Shown in pieces: positions 16,053 to 28,500 of a stretch of DNA of 50,508 nucleotides. Each line of letters opens with the position of its first letter. Positions within the stretch are counted from its first letter, which is position 1. A program made the position numbers and the translations under genes. The stretch comes from Bacillota bacterium. Lineage in GTDB: Bacteria; Bacillota; Limnochordia; DTU087. The DNA is taken from the NCBI GenBank assembly GCA_012839845.1, contig DUMM01000086.1:1-50508 (forward strand), given 5' to 3'. The notes under the pieces are model-generated. The model was given only the letters and a program-made list of their open reading frames with translations, was not told where the DNA came from and searched no databases.

Positions 16053-16865
16053 CTAGCAGTTTCGGACAGCCAGAACCTCCTTGACCAGGGAGCGGTCGCC
16101 GGTGCAGGAGATGCGGCGGGGCGCTTTTAGGAATCTCAAGTGAAAGCCCAAATCGCTGTAGAGTTCCACTATTCTGGGAGTTGCTTGATTAGACAGCACC
16201 ACAGGTCCGTCGTGGGCGGCCAGCCAGTGGGCAAGCCTTACCTGATCCTCCCAGCGGAAATCCTCCTTGGAATACTGGGTGAAGGGTACATCATACGGAG
16301 GGTCTGCATAGACAAAATCCGTGGGGGTAAGCTCCAAAGTTTGAAAGTCTCCGCATCTAAATTCCCATTTGGCAACTACCTGTTGATAGGGCGTAAAATC
16401 GCTTATATAGTTAATGCGCTTGTGGCGGCCGAAGGGGACGTTGAACTCGCCGTTTTGATTGAAGCGGCACAGGCCGTTGTATCCTGTCCGGTTGAGATAG
16501 TAGAACAACTCCGCTGCTTCTTTACTGTCTTGTTGGCCCAAAGGTCCAATGAGTTCGTTAAAGCGCTTTCTATGGCGGTAGTATAAATCTTCCGTCTGCT
16601 CCATTTGGATAGTAATTATTAACCCCTTCTGCAGCCACTTGTAGAAATTAATCAGATGGGGGTTAATATCGTTAAGGAGAGCCTGGGAAGGCAATAACCC
16701 CAAAGGTACTGCAAGCCCGCCGCAGAAGGGTTCCACCAGCCTTTTCCCCTTGTGCTTAAGCCAGTACTGCTTAAGTATAGGCACCAGCCATCTCTTGCCG
16801 CCGGCCCATTTGAGAGGCGGTTTGAGCTGAACTTGGCCGCCTTTCACTGAGTTGACTGCTGGCAT
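16053..16865 (-). CDS. dam: Dam-family DNA adenine methylase, solitary
   Basis: 270 residues. D12-class N6-adenine methyltransferase: SAM-binding motif VEPFCGG (residues 44-50) and catalytic DPPY at 188-191. The central stretch [19 protein letters not shown] closely matches E. coli Dam, which methylates GATC, so GATC specificity is likely. AGGAGGG lies seven bases before the ATG. No restriction endonuclease gene is adjacent, so it is probably an orphan methylase acting in regulation, repair or replication rather than restriction. In phages and islands such genes are common, but no phage genes adjoin it. Confidence 0.92.
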   Translation of the reverse strand: MPAVNSVKGGQVQLKPPLKWAGGKRWLVPILKQYWLKHKGKRLVEPFCGGLAVPLGLLPSQALLNDINPHLINFYKWLQKGLIITIQMEQTEDLYYRHRKRFNELIGPLGQQDSKEAAELFYYLNRTGYNGLCRFNQNGEFNVPFGRHKRINYISDFTPYQQVVAKWEFRCGDFQTLELTPTDFVYADPPYDVPFTQYSKEDFRWEDQVRLAHWLAAHDGPVVLSNQATPRIVELYSDLGFHLRFLKAPRRISCTGDRSLVKEVLAVRNC

Positions 16866-17080
16866 CTGCTTACCCTCCTATAAATTGCTTTCTCGGCAGG
16901 GAAGAATTAGTCCTCTCATTTTCCAGGGATAGTGCCATTGTGTTCATAGGAACTAGTATCGGCAGCTCCAGTCCGGTGCAGGAATTGACCCTGGGGGATA
17001 TAATAGATCACTGGAAAGCTTCCATCGGTTGTAGCCGGTATTAGAAGAGGAAAGCACAGGTTTCGGAGGGGGATTTTACA

Positions 17081-17785
17081 TTGGAGCCGATCATTATGTC
17101 GGACCTTAAGTCCGACATAAACACTGCACGCCTCCTGGTGTCACTCAGGCTGGATGAGGCTAGTGACGATGCAAACACAGTCCGCAGTCTGGCAGAAGAA
17201 GCAATGAAGGTTGCCAAGCCCAAGGCATTGTTCAAGGAAGCATTTATCGATGAAAAAGGCCATGATTATGTCGTTATCGATGGTGTGACATTTAAAAGCC
17301 GGGTGCTGCGGGTTAACCTCGATGGGGTGAACCGAGTATTTCCGTACGTAGTCACCGCAGGCAGAGAACTGGATGAGTGGTCGAATTCCGTTGACGGTAT
17401 GCTGGAGCAGTACTGGGCTGACCAGATCAAGGAGTTCATACTAGGCACTGCCTATGATGACTTTGTCGCCCGGATAACCGCTGCTTATGGATTGGGCAAG
17501 ACTGCGTCAATGAATCCCGGCTCTCTGGAGGACTGGCCCATCAGGGAACAGCCCAAGCTTTTTGGTCTGCTCGGCGACCCCATGCAGAGCATTGGTGTGG
17601 AGTTGACTGATAGCTGCCTGATGATTCCCGCCAAGTCCGTGTCGGGGATTCGTTTTGCCACCGAGTCCACCTATGAAAACTGTCAGCTGTGCTCCCGGAA
17701 AAACTGCCCCAACAGGCGAGCTCCCTATGATCCGCACCTTTGGGAGCAGCGGTACAAAATGAGTGAGGGCCGTGGGCAGAACTAA
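17081..17785 (+). CDS. Stand-alone MetH activation-domain-like protein
   Basis: 234 residues from a TTG with GGAGGGGG about nine bases upstream. It resembles the C-terminal activation domain of B12-dependent methionine synthase, which binds AdoMet to re-methylate oxidised cobalamin. The visible landmarks are MNPGSLEDWPIREQPKLFGL (about residues 144-163) and KSVSGIRFATES (about 188-199), the latter matching the KSVSGLYFAH-type block of MetH. The rest of MetH is absent. A C-terminal Cys group (CQLCSRKNC, about residues 204-212) could bind a metal or cluster. It overlaps the following radical SAM gene, suggesting a shared function. Similar free-standing proteins occur with corrinoid methyltransferases. 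Confidence 0.82.
   Translation: MEPIIMSDLKSDINTARLLVSLRLDEASDDANTVRSLAEEAMKVAKPKALFKEAFIDEKGHDYVVIDGVTFKSRVLRVNLDGVNRVFPYVVTAGRELDEWSNSVDGMLEQYWADQIKEFILGTAYDDFVARITAAYGLGKTASMNPGSLEDWPIREQPKLFGLLGDPMQSIGVELTDSCLMIPAKSVSGIRFATESTYENCQLCSRKNCPNRRAPYDPHLWEQRYKMSEGRGQN
17094..17120. repeat. Perfect 11-bp inverted repeat inside the start of the MetH-activation-like gene
   Basis: TTATGTCGGAC and GTCCGACATAA are exact complements separated by CTTAA. The element lies at codons 5-14, just after the ribosome site, so it could form an mRNA hairpin or a protein-binding palindrome. Confidence 0.8.
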
Positions 17786-19436
17786 GAATCCTGAACAGCT
17801 CAAGTTAGTCTTGATCGACGGTTACCTGGATGAGCCGTCCTGCTTAGGAGTCCCGCCTTATATATCACCCCATGTCCGATACGCCTACGGTGCGCTGCTG
17901 GATTTGGGCATATCGGCTGACAGCATAACCTTTGCCACCATTGATCAGGTGCGGCAGAGATGGTCCTACTATCTTGATGCCGCGAGGGGTGCTGATGCAG
18001 TGATTATCATTGCCGGGGTGACTGTCCCCGGCCGTTATTTAGGCGGCAGGCCTATTTCCAAGCGTGAGATCAGCGAGCTTGGTGCAGCCGTTAAACCGGT
18101 GCCCGTGATCTTGGGAGGCCCAATCACCTTATGCGGTGAAGACATTCCCGGTGTCAGCATTACCTGTGGAGAGATTGCCGCCGTCTCCCTGCAGGAGATA
18201 TTTGGAGGTCGGCCAGCCCCCGGACGCGGTGTTCCGGAGGAATGGGCAGGACGCATCGCAAGGTTTGCCGTCTTGGGAGCAGAGCTTACCACTCGTCATC
18301 CATCTTTTCCCCACATCGTCTGCGAGCTGGAGACATATCGGGGATGTCCCCGCCGGGTAAACTGCAGCTTTTGCAGTGAGGGACGGAAGCGGGTGCTGTA
18401 TCAGCGGCGGGTTGAAGATATAGTGGCGGAGGTTAAGGCTCTATCCGGTCTTGGCAACCGCTATTTCCGCCTGGGATGTCAGTCGGATCTATTCCTCTAT
18501 GGGGCTGAGGCTCGAGACGGCCGGCTTTATCCACAGCCGACGGTGCTGCGGGAGCTATATCAGGGAATCAGGCAGGCAGCGCCGGACCTCAAGGTTTTGC
18601 ACATGGATAACGCCAATCCTGCCAGCATTATGCGGGATCCGGAATTGGGTGCAGAAGTGATCGATATCATCTGCCGGCACAACACTCCCGGTGATGTTGC
18701 AGCCTTTGGCCTAGAATCAGCGGATCCCTCGGTGCTGGCGGCAAATCGCGTTGAGACGACTCCGGAGGAGACCTTTGCTGCTGTCCGCTTGATGAACGAG
18801 ATCGGCGGCCGACGGGAGCAGGGGATCCCAAAGCTTCTGCCAGGCATCAACTTGCTCCACGGACTGCAGGGAGAAACGCCGAAAACGCTGGAGATCAACC
18901 TTCAGTATCTGCATCGCCTTATGGATGAAGGACTCATGGTTCGGCGCATCAACATTCGGCAGGTACTCCCTGTTGGAGGTTACAAGCCGGTTCCCATAGA
19001 TCCCCACCGCTTCCAAGCATACAAGGAGAGGGTAAATGAGGAAATCAATAAACCCATGCTGCAGCGAGTGTTCCCCAAGGGCACGCTGCTCCGTGAAGTG
19101 AGGATTGAGGAAGTCAAGGGGCAAGTGAGTTTCGGCAGGCAGCTGGGTTCCTATCCCATTCTCGTCGGCATACCCGGCGAGATACCGGTGGGCACCATTT
19201 TGGATGTAGGAATCATCGATCACGGTTACCGCTCGATAACAGGTTTACCAGTCCCATTCTACGTCAATAAGGCCAGCATTGCCCAGCTGGCTGCTATCCC
19301 AGGCATGGGACGCAAGCGAGCCACCCGAGTGTTCTTGGCTCAACCCGTCCGGGATATTCAGCACCTAGAACAGGTGCTGGAAGGTCAAGTAGACTTTTCG
19401 CCAATCGCCCGGTGGCTGGATTTTACAGTTCAGTAG
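17763..19436 (+). CDS. Radical SAM protein with C-terminal helix-hairpin-helix (COG1031-like)
   Basis: 557 residues. A Rossmann-like N-terminal region (about residues 15-150) is followed by a radical SAM barrel with cluster cysteines C195, C201 and C204: a Cx5Cx2C spacing rather than the usual Cx3Cx2C. A small beta domain follows (about 420-490), then a helix-hairpin-helix segment IPGMGRKRATRV near 515. This layout matches the mostly archaeal COG1031 group, whose reaction is unknown. The N-terminal region resembles a B12-binding fold but lacks the DxHxxG cobalamin motif. GTG start, overlapping the MetH-activation-like gene by 23 bases. Confidence 0.85.
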   Translation: MRAVGRTKNPEQLKLVLIDGYLDEPSCLGVPPYISPHVRYAYGALLDLGISADSITFATIDQVRQRWSYYLDAARGADAVIIIAGVTVPGRYLGGRPISKREISELGAAVKPVPVILGGPITLCGEDIPGVSITCGEIAAVSLQEIFGGRPAPGRGVPEEWAGRIARFAVLGAELTTRHPSFPHIVCELETYRGCPRRVNCSFCSEGRKRVLYQRRVEDIVAEVKALSGLGNRYFRLGCQSDLFLYGAEARDGRLYPQPTVLRELYQGIRQAAPDLKVLHMDNANPASIMRDPELGAEVIDIICRHNTPGDVAAFGLESADPSVLAANRVETTPEETFAAVRLMNEIGGRREQGIPKLLPGINLLHGLQGETPKTLEINLQYLHRLMDEGLMVRRINIRQVLPVGGYKPVPIDPHRFQAYKERVNEEINKPMLQRVFPKGTLLREVRIEEVKGQVSFGRQLGSYPILVGIPGEIPVGTILDVGIIDHGYRSITGLPVPFYVNKASIAQLAAIPGMGRKRATRVFLAQPVRDIQHLEQVLEGQVDFSPIARWLDFTVQ

Positions 19437-19541
19437 GAGTGTTCTCCAGGGAGCAGTTGGATAGTCCCGGGGAGTTTAATCAGCCCAAGAATGTGAAAGA
19501 CTAGTACTCGGCATGTTCTGGGAGCTGTTCAAGGAATCAGC

Positions 19542-22500
19542 TTGGATTGCTCCCAAATAAGTATGCCGCCGATCCGCAGACTCACGGTCGGCCCGGTATG
19601 GGGGTACACAATCTTGGTGCTGGAGAACGCTTTTGTGATCGCTGCATTGCTGGTGCTGGGAATTGGCGCACTTCGGGTGCGCCAGCTGGTTCAGCAGCCG
19701 ATGCCGGTGGAAGTCACAGCAGATGCCCTCCTGGGAAGCAATGAACTTGAACAGCACGCCCGGGAGCTGGCGACCAGACACCGAGTTTCATCTGAGGGCG
19801 GCGGTGTGGGCCGGCGATTACCGGATCCAGAAGCGGCCGGCCGAGTACTGCAGATGGTCTATAACGAGCTGTCCCGGGCAGTGCGGGAGGGGTACAGCCC
19901 ATCTCCTGCTGCAGAGTGGCTCTTGGACAATTTCTACGTCATCAGTGCCAATATCCGAGATCTCAAGGGAAGCATGCCGCCGGGCTATTACCGGAAACTC
20001 CCCAAGCTGGCCAGCGGCCGGATGCAGGGATATCCTCGGGTGTATGCCTTGGCCCTGGAGCTGATCTCCCACTCCGACAGCCGCATCGATGCAGAAAATA
20101 TCGAAAGGTTTTTCTCAGCTTATCAATCGATTACACCTCTAACCATCGGTGAGATCTGGGCTATACCTACCTTCATCCGCATAGGATTGACGGAGAATCT
20201 AAAATACCTTGCCCTTCAGGTTCTCAGTACGCAGAGGGAAAGGCAGGAAGCCGCTAAATGGCTCAACAGCATCTTACAGGAGGCAAGAACCAGCTCTGTG
20301 GGTCTTGATGACCTGCTGACCAGCAGAGGCCGGTCTCTGCGGCGGGTCAGTGCCACCTTTGCCACTGAACTGCTCTATCGCCTGCGCAATGAGGGGACCG
20401 ATGCCGCACCCTTGACTGAATGGCTGGACCAGCGTTTGGCAGCTGTCGGTACTTCTGCCGATGAGATTGTGCACCTAGAACACCAGCGGCAGTCAGCCAG
20501 GGAGATCTCTGTCCGAAACGCTATCAATAGTGTGCGGGCGCTGGCCTCTATGGACTGGACGGAATCCTTCGAACGGCTGAGTTGTGTGGAGCGCATCCTG
20601 CAGACAGACCCTGACGGCACGTATGCCACCATGGACAGCGCCAGCCGAGATATGTACCGGCATAGGGTGGAGCAAGTCGCTCGTTGCCTGGGCATTTCGG
20701 AGCTGCAGGTGGCAAGGCAGGCTGTCCAGTGTGCAAGCAGCATCCCCGCTGACAGCAAGGAGTTCTGGAAGCGCCATGTCGGCTATTACTTGATTGATGA
20801 AGGTTACGAGCTGCTGTTGAGCAAACTGGGCCAACCCGTAACTCTCAGGCGGCGCTTGCGCAGGCTCATCAGCCGGTACCGCTTTGGGCTTTACATAGGT
20901 TCCATTGTGCTGTTGACCCTTCTGATAACCACCAGGCTTTACCTGTATGTTGGGGATGAAGGCCTCTTAACCACTGCTCTCATCCTGACTGCTGCCTTGG
21001 TCTTGGCCAGCGATTTGGCAGTGCGGGCGGTGCACAGCATTATTACAGTCTTGGTACCGCCGCGGGTGCTGCCCAAGTGTGAGCTGCGTCACGGTATCCC
21101 TGAGGATCAGGCAGCGATAGTGGTCATCCCCGCTCTCCTGCCGGACAAGCGACGGGCTTACCAGCTGATTGACCGGTTGGAGGTCTACTACTTGGCCAAT
21201 CAGGACAGCAACCTGTTTTTCGCGCTGCTGGGTGACTTTGCCGATGCTGCCCAGGAAGAGCTTCCAGAGGACAAGGAGATTATTGAGGCAGCCCAAGAGC
21301 GAATCAAAGAACTAAACAAGAAGTACGCAGAGGATCGGCCCATTTTCCATTTCTTCTACCGTTCCCGCTTATGGAACGAGGCGGAAGGGTGCTATATGGG
21401 CTGGGAACGAAAGCGCGGCAAGTTGGAAGAGTTTAACCGCTTGCTCAGAGGTGCCAGGGACACAACCTATTGTGTCGATGAAGTGCCTGATTACCTGCGG
21501 AATGTGCAGTATGTGATCACCTTAGATGCCGATACCGGTCTGCCCCGGGACGCGGCCCGGCGGCTTATCGGCACCCAAATGCATCCCCTTAACCGGCCGG
21601 TGCTGGACAAAACCCAGCGCCGGGTTGTGCGGGGATACGGACTGCTGCAGCCCCGGATTAACATAGTGGCAACCTCCGCTGCTCGCAGTTTGTTTACCAA
21701 GGTTTTCGCAGGAGATGGCGGTATCGATCCTTACACGACCGCTGTATCCGATGTTTACCAAGATCTTTTCGGTGAGGGGATCTATACAGGGAAAGGGATC
21801 TACCACGTAGACACTTTCAATGCTGTCCTCGGGGAAAGGCTCCCTGAAAATGCTATCCTGAGCCACGATCTCTTGGAAGGCTCATACCTGCGGGCGGGGC
21901 TGACAACCGATATAGAATTGATCGACGGCTATCCCGGCCGATACGATGCCTATGCGCTGCGCCTGCATCGGTGGGTAAGAGGCGATTGGCAGCTGCTGCC
22001 CTGGCTTTTCCGTACAGTCCCCACGGGAACCGAAGGAAAATCTGCTGAGCTCAATCCCCTATCGGCACTTTCCCGCTGGAAGATCCTGGATAATCTGCGG
22101 AGGAGCTTGGTCTCTCCTTCGCTGCTGGCCGTGATGGCCGGCGGGTTAACCGTCTTTCCCGGTTCGCCTTTCATATATCTGGGATTTGCCGGCTTAGTCG
22201 TCGTTTTCCCTTGGCTTACGCTGCTTGCCGCTAATGCCTTGGGTGTTTCTCGGGGGCGCCGTTTCCTCGGTCATGTGTGGACTATAGCGTCGGACTCGAA
22301 AAAACAAGCTTGGCAGGCCTTTCTGACTCTGACATTTCTGCCTTACCAGGCTTACTTGATGGTGGATGCCGCGGTGCGAACTATCGTCAGAGTGCGTTTT
22401 ACCCGCCGCCATCTCCTAGAGTGGGTAACTGCGGCCGACTTGGAGGAGCGGTTGTCTTCAGGGTGGTACGGTTACTGGCTGCGAATGCTGCCTGCTCAAG

Positions 22501-25500
22501 TGTGGGCTGTTGCCTTGCTGGCGGCAGTTGGGTATATGAGGCCGGAGAATGTGCTTTTAGCCGCGCCCCTGACTGTCTTGTGGCTGCTATCCCCTTGGAT
22601 AGCCGCTGCTGTCAGCCGACCCATCGAAGATCCCACGGCTTCAATTACAGCAGAGGATCGAACACAGCTGCGGCTCTATGCCCGTCAGATTTGGCGCTAC
22701 TTTGAGGACTTCGTGGGTGAAGGGGATAACTGGCTGCCGCCGGATCATTATCAGGAGGCGCCCAAGACATCCCTCGCCCATCGTACGTCGCCCACTAATA
22801 TTGGCCTTTACCTTTTGTCTATCTTGGCGGCACGGGATCTGGGATACATCGGCACGCGAGAAATGCTGGACCGGGTGGCCCGCTGCATCGGCACCATTGA
22901 GAAACTGGAGACATGGCACGGCCATCTCTACAATTGGTACGATACCCGGAACCTCAGGCCCTTGCGGCCCTATTACGTCTCCACAGTAGACAGCGGCAAC
23001 CTGATAGGCTATCTGATTGCCCTCCGGCAGGGACTGCTGGAAAGCTTGACCGACCCGCTGCTGGACCTTGGCCGCATGCGAGCGGGTCTGACGGATACCT
23101 TCACGCTGATGAGCCGCGAAGTGAGGGGGGATACAAACCCTTCGGCGGCGATGGCCCAGTTCTCTAGAGAATCGGAAGTCGTTCATGAAACCGACAGCAC
23201 ACAGCTTCCCACCGCTGTCAGAGCTTACACAGCGCTGAAAAATCTAGAGGGCAAACTCAGTCACTTGATCAGGAGCGAACGGGCTGAAAAGCAGAGCGAC
23301 CGTTCCCGGCAGTCCTGGACTATGCGGCTGACGGATATGATCGGGGCATATTGCCGCGAAATAGAAGCAGCGTTTCCTTGGGTAGTGCTCTTTACAGCAG
23401 AACCGTTGATGTCTGAAGATACCCTAGGTGCAGAGCTTTATAGCCGTTGGCGGTCGTTTCTGCGGCTCTTAGATACCAAATCATCGCTGCTGGAGCTGCC
23501 CGGCTTGTACAAGAGGGCCCTGGAGGAACTGGGGCAGTTGGCTGTGCTGGTACAAGGGGCAGGAAGGGAGGACAAAGTCGAGATCACCAGTTGGCTGGAG
23601 CGGTTCCGCTGTGCGTTGGTCCAATCCATGGAAAATGCAGCCAACTGGACGAAAGAGTGTTATCAACTGGCGGATACCATCCAGGAGCTCATCGAAGCCG
23701 CCGATTTTCGGCAGCTTTATGACGAAAAACGGCAGCTGTTTTCCATAGGCTACAGCCTCGATGAAGAGCGGCTTACAAGGTCGCATTATGACCTATTGGC
23801 ATCTGAAGCCCGTCAGGCCAGCTTTGTGGCCATCGCTAAAGGGGATGTACCGCAAAAGCACTGGTTTCAGCTGGGAAGGTCCATGGTTCGGGCCGGGGAA
23901 AGCCGCACCCTTGTCTCTTGGAGCGGCACCATGTTTGAGTACCTTATGCCTCTTTTGATCATGCACTGTTATCCCAACACACTGCTGGCAGAGGCCTGCA
24001 GTGCAGCCGTGAAGGAACAGATGACCTACGGCCGAAGACACAAGGTGCCTTGGGGTATATCTGAGTGCGGCTTCAGTGCCCTGAATGTACAGCTGCATTA
24101 TCAGTATCAAGCTTTTGGCGTGCCCAGCCTAGGGCTGAAGAGGGGCTTGGCCCAAGATCTGGTGGTTGCGCCTTACGCAACCTTCTTGGCCCTGATGGTC
24201 TATCCCGCAGCATCCTGCGAAAACCTCAAGCGGCTGGCGGAGCAGGGCCTTGAGGGCAAATACGGAATGTATGAAGCCATTGATTTTACCCCAGATCGGG
24301 TCTCCCGAGGTCAAAGCGGCAGCATTGTGCGGATGTACATGGCCCATCATTTGGGCATGAGTTTATTGGCGCTTGTCAATTGCTTGGAGGATAATATCAT
24401 GAGGCGGCGCTTCCACAGCGATCCGTATGTGCAGGCAACGGACTTGCTGCTGCAGGAGCGGCTTCCCAGGCATCTGTCGGTCGTGGAACGCAAGGACGAT
24501 ACCGCCGTACCAGCTGCAACCAGGGATACGGGGCCTTTGGTCGTACGCCGATTCGGATTGTCGGACCTCGAGGAAATGGATGTTTTTCTAACCTCCAACG
24601 GAGCCTATTCTGTCATGCTCACGACAGCGGGGTCGGGATACAGTCGCTGGGAAGGCATTGCCTTGAACCGCTGGCGCCGGGACGGCACCACCGACCGATG
24701 GGGGATGTTTTTCTACATCAAAGATCTCAAAAGCAATCGCCTCTGGTCCGCAGCTTATCAGCCTACCTTAACAAGACCAGAGGCCTATGAAGTGGAATTT
24801 GCCGACGATCGGGCGGAATATCTTCGCTGGGATGACGGCATCAAGACCAGGATGGAGGTCACAGTCTCTTCGGAGCACAATGCCGAGGTGCGGAGGATAT
24901 CCTTGACCAATCAGAGCCAGGAGTCTCGGCTTCTTGAGGTGACCAGCTTCTTTGAAGTCGTGCTGGATGTTGACGCCGCCGATCTGGCTCACCCGGCCTT
25001 CAGCAACCTCTTTGTCCAAACCGAGTTTCTCCCCGACTATGATGCTTTGCTGGCTTACCGAAGACCCCGGCATGAGCACCAGCAGGGTCTGTATTTGGTT
25101 CATACGGTAGCGGTGGAAAGCAATACTGTCGGAGAACTGGAATATGAAACCGACCGGTTGAGGTTTATCGGCAGAGGGAGGGACCTGTCCAGACCTGAGG
25201 CTGCAGACAGGCGCCTATCCGGCCGCGTAGGGGCGGTGCTGGATCCGTGCATGAGCCTGCGGCGCCGCATCCGGATCCCGCCGGGCAAGACTGTACGGTT
25301 GATATATTCCACTGCCGTTGCCAGAACCCGAGAAGAAGCTGTAAACCTAGCCAAAGCTTACCACGAGATAGGTGCGTCCTATCGAGCCTTTGCTCTGGCT
25401 TGGGCTCGAAGCCAAGTGGAGCTGAGATATCTGAACCTATCCATGGCAGAAGCCCATCTCTTTCAGACCATGGCAGCCTCTTTGGTTTTCAGTGACCAAA

Positions 25501-28500
25501 GGGAACTGATGCAGCGCAGGGAACAGATTGCCAGAAACACGCTGGGACAGGAGAGGCTCTGGGCCCAGGGTATATCCGGAGAAATTCCCATCATGGTAGT
25601 TAAGGTTCGGTCTCAGAAAGATGAGGAGACTGTAAGGCAGGCCCTGTTGGCCCATGAGTACTGGCGGATGAAGGGTTTTGCAGCGGATCTGGTGATCATC
25701 AATGAAGAAGCCGGCGGATACGCTCAGTATGTGCAGGAGCTTGTACGGCGGCTAATTGCCGGCTGCCACGGCCAGGCCAAAGAGAACCGCCCTGGTGGGA
25801 TTTTCCTCAAGCAAGCAAGTCACTTAACGCCAGAAGAGCTTAGACTACTGGAGGCAGCAGCCGGGCTGGTGATTGGGGCCGGTATCGGCTCCTTGGCGGA
25901 AAAAGCCGGGCAGCGTCCCCATCGCCTGGTCAGCGTGTCTCGCAGGGGTCTATTGGCCCGGCGCCGGCCTTCGGAACTGCTGGCCAACTTCCAAGAGGGA
26001 ATCGGCGGAGTTCGTCCTGTCTCCAGACAGTCCGAGGCTCCAGAACCGGCTCTGCCTGATGGCGATGGAGCTTGGGAAGAAGTTGTTCAGGACAGCGCTC
26101 TTACTCCTTTGTCCGCAGGAGATGAGCTTAAGGAATACGAGGAGCAGCTTGTCTTTTTCAACGGTTTCGGTGGCTTCACTGCCGAGGGAAGTGAATATGT
26201 GATTTTGCTGCGGGATGGTGTGATATCACCGGCGCCGTGGATCAATGTGGTCAGCAATCCCAATGCCGGATTTCTAATCTCTGAATCTGGCGCGGGCTAT
26301 ACCTGGACCGAGAACAGCAGGGAGAACAAGCTGACTCCATGGTCTAACGATCCGGTACTGGATCCCCCCGGTGAAGCGGTATATCTGCAGGATTTGGACA
26401 CCGGCGACCTGTGGTCTCCAACTGCTTCACCCATTAGGGAGCGGGAACCGTATGTCGCTGTCCACGGGCAGGGGTATTCAAGGTTTGTACACGACAGCCA
26501 CGGCATTGAGCAGACCCTCTTGACGTTTGTACCTCTGCGGGATCCAGTCAAGATTTATAGGCTGAAATTGAAAAACCGCAGTGATGCTGTCCGTAGGATC
26601 GCCGTTGGTTTCTACTGTGAGGTGACCCTGGGGGTCCACAGGCAGATCACCCAGCAGCATATTGTCACCGGTTTTGACGAGGTAAGTAGGGCGGTTCTTG
26701 CCCGCTGCTCGTTTCGAGACAGCATCTACAGTCACAGAACCGCTTTTGCTGCTGCATCCCTAAAGGATTTCACGTTTACGGGAGACAGATTGGAGTTTAT
26801 AGGCCGCCACGGAACGCTGAGACTGCCTGCAGGCATGGCTGCCCCGGCATTGTCGGGACAAGTGGGAGCAGGTTTAGATCCGTGTCTCGCTATCAAAGGC
26901 AGTTTGGAGCTGCAGCCGGGAGAGGAGGCAGACGTAGTCTTCCTCCTGGGAGAGGCAGACAACCTAGATGATGTCAGAGAGCTGGTGAGTCTTTATACTT
27001 CGCCTGCCCGAGCAGACCAGGCCTTGGAGGAGGTGCGGTCCTGGTGGGATGAGACGTTGAGTACCGTCCAAGTGGACACTCCCAACCGCGGCTTGAATTT
27101 CATGGTCAATCGGTGGCTCCTTTACCAAAATTTGGCCTGCCGCATGTGGGGGAGATCCGCCTTCTACCAGGCAGGAGGGGCTTACGGTTTCAGGGACCAG
27201 CTCCAGGATTGCATGGCCCTTCTCCTTGCCCGGCCGGAGATTGCCCGTGCCCATATCTTAAAGGCGGCGGCCCAGCAATATGTGGAAGGAGATGTCCAGC
27301 ACTGGTGGCACCCGGGTTCCAACAAAGGAATCCGCACCAGGTTTGCCGATGACCTCCTTTGGCTGCCCTTGGTTACTGCCAAGTATGTGGAGGTGACTGG
27401 AGATACTTCCATTTGGCAGGAAGAAGTAGGCTTCTTGGAGGATGAACCCCTGCGGCCGGAAGAACAAGAGCGTTTCGGTGTTCCTCGTCGGTCGCGGGAA
27501 ACCGCCAGCATACTCGAGCATTGTTACCGGGCTATTGACCGCAGCCTGCGGTTTGGGGAACACGGCTTGCCTCTTATGGGGTCTGGTGACTGGAACGACG
27601 GCATGAATAGAGTGGGCTGGCAGGGCAGCGGAGAAAGCGTGTGGATGGGCTGGTTCCTCTACACCATCCTAACCAAGTTTGCGCCCATTGCCGAAGCCCA
27701 TGGTGACAGCGAAAGGGCCCGCCGGTACAGCCGGGAAGCGAAGCGCTTAGCACGGGCCATCGATGAATCTGCCTGGGATGGTGAATGGTACCGCCGTGCC
27801 TATTTCGATGACGGGACCCCTCTGGGTTCTGCCAGCAATGAGGAATGCCGGATCGATTCCATCAGCCAGTCGTGGGCGGTGATCTCTGGGGCGGCAGATC
27901 CTGATCGGGCCCAGGAAGCGATGCGTGCGGTGGGAGATTATCTGGTGCGGAAAGAAGACAAGCTTATACTGCTGCTGACCCCTGCCTTTGACAAGATGAA
28001 TCCCGATCCCGGGTATATCCGGTCTTATGTGCCCGGCGTACGGGAAAACGGCGGCCAGTACACCCATGCAGCCATGTGGGTGATCATGGCTGCAGCCATG
28101 CTTGGTCAGGGAGACAGGGCTCTGGAGCTTTTTGACCTAGTCAATCCCATCTACCATGCCCTGAATTGCGATGATGCCCTGCTTTATCGGGTGGAACCAT
28201 ACGTGGTGGCCGCAGATGTGGCCGCAGTCTCCCCCAATACAGGCCGCGGAGGTTGGACCTGGTATACTGGAGCAGCCGGCTGGATGTATCAAGTGGCGGT
28301 GGAATGGATATTAGGGCTCAAGGTGAGGGGCAACCATTTCACAGTAGAACCCTGTATACCCAAGAGCTGGGACCAATTCAGGATGGCTTATCGATATAAG
28401 TCCACGATCTACGAAATTGCCGTAATGAATCCCGAAGGTGTTGAGTCGGGTGTGACTGAAGTTCGCCTAGACGGCTCTTCCCTCGCAGAAAAGCTCGTCC

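Noticed and set aside
16985-17004. TTGACC followed by perfect TATAAT upstream of the MetH-activation-like gene
   Set aside because: The spacer is only 8 bases, far too short for a sigma-A promoter; the TATAAT alone may still be used with a poor -35.
19547-28067. Many sizeable ORFs on both strands inside the glucan synthase gene
   Set aside because: All lie within the 3022-residue frame, lack ribosome sites and domain matches, and are expected in long GC-rich genes.
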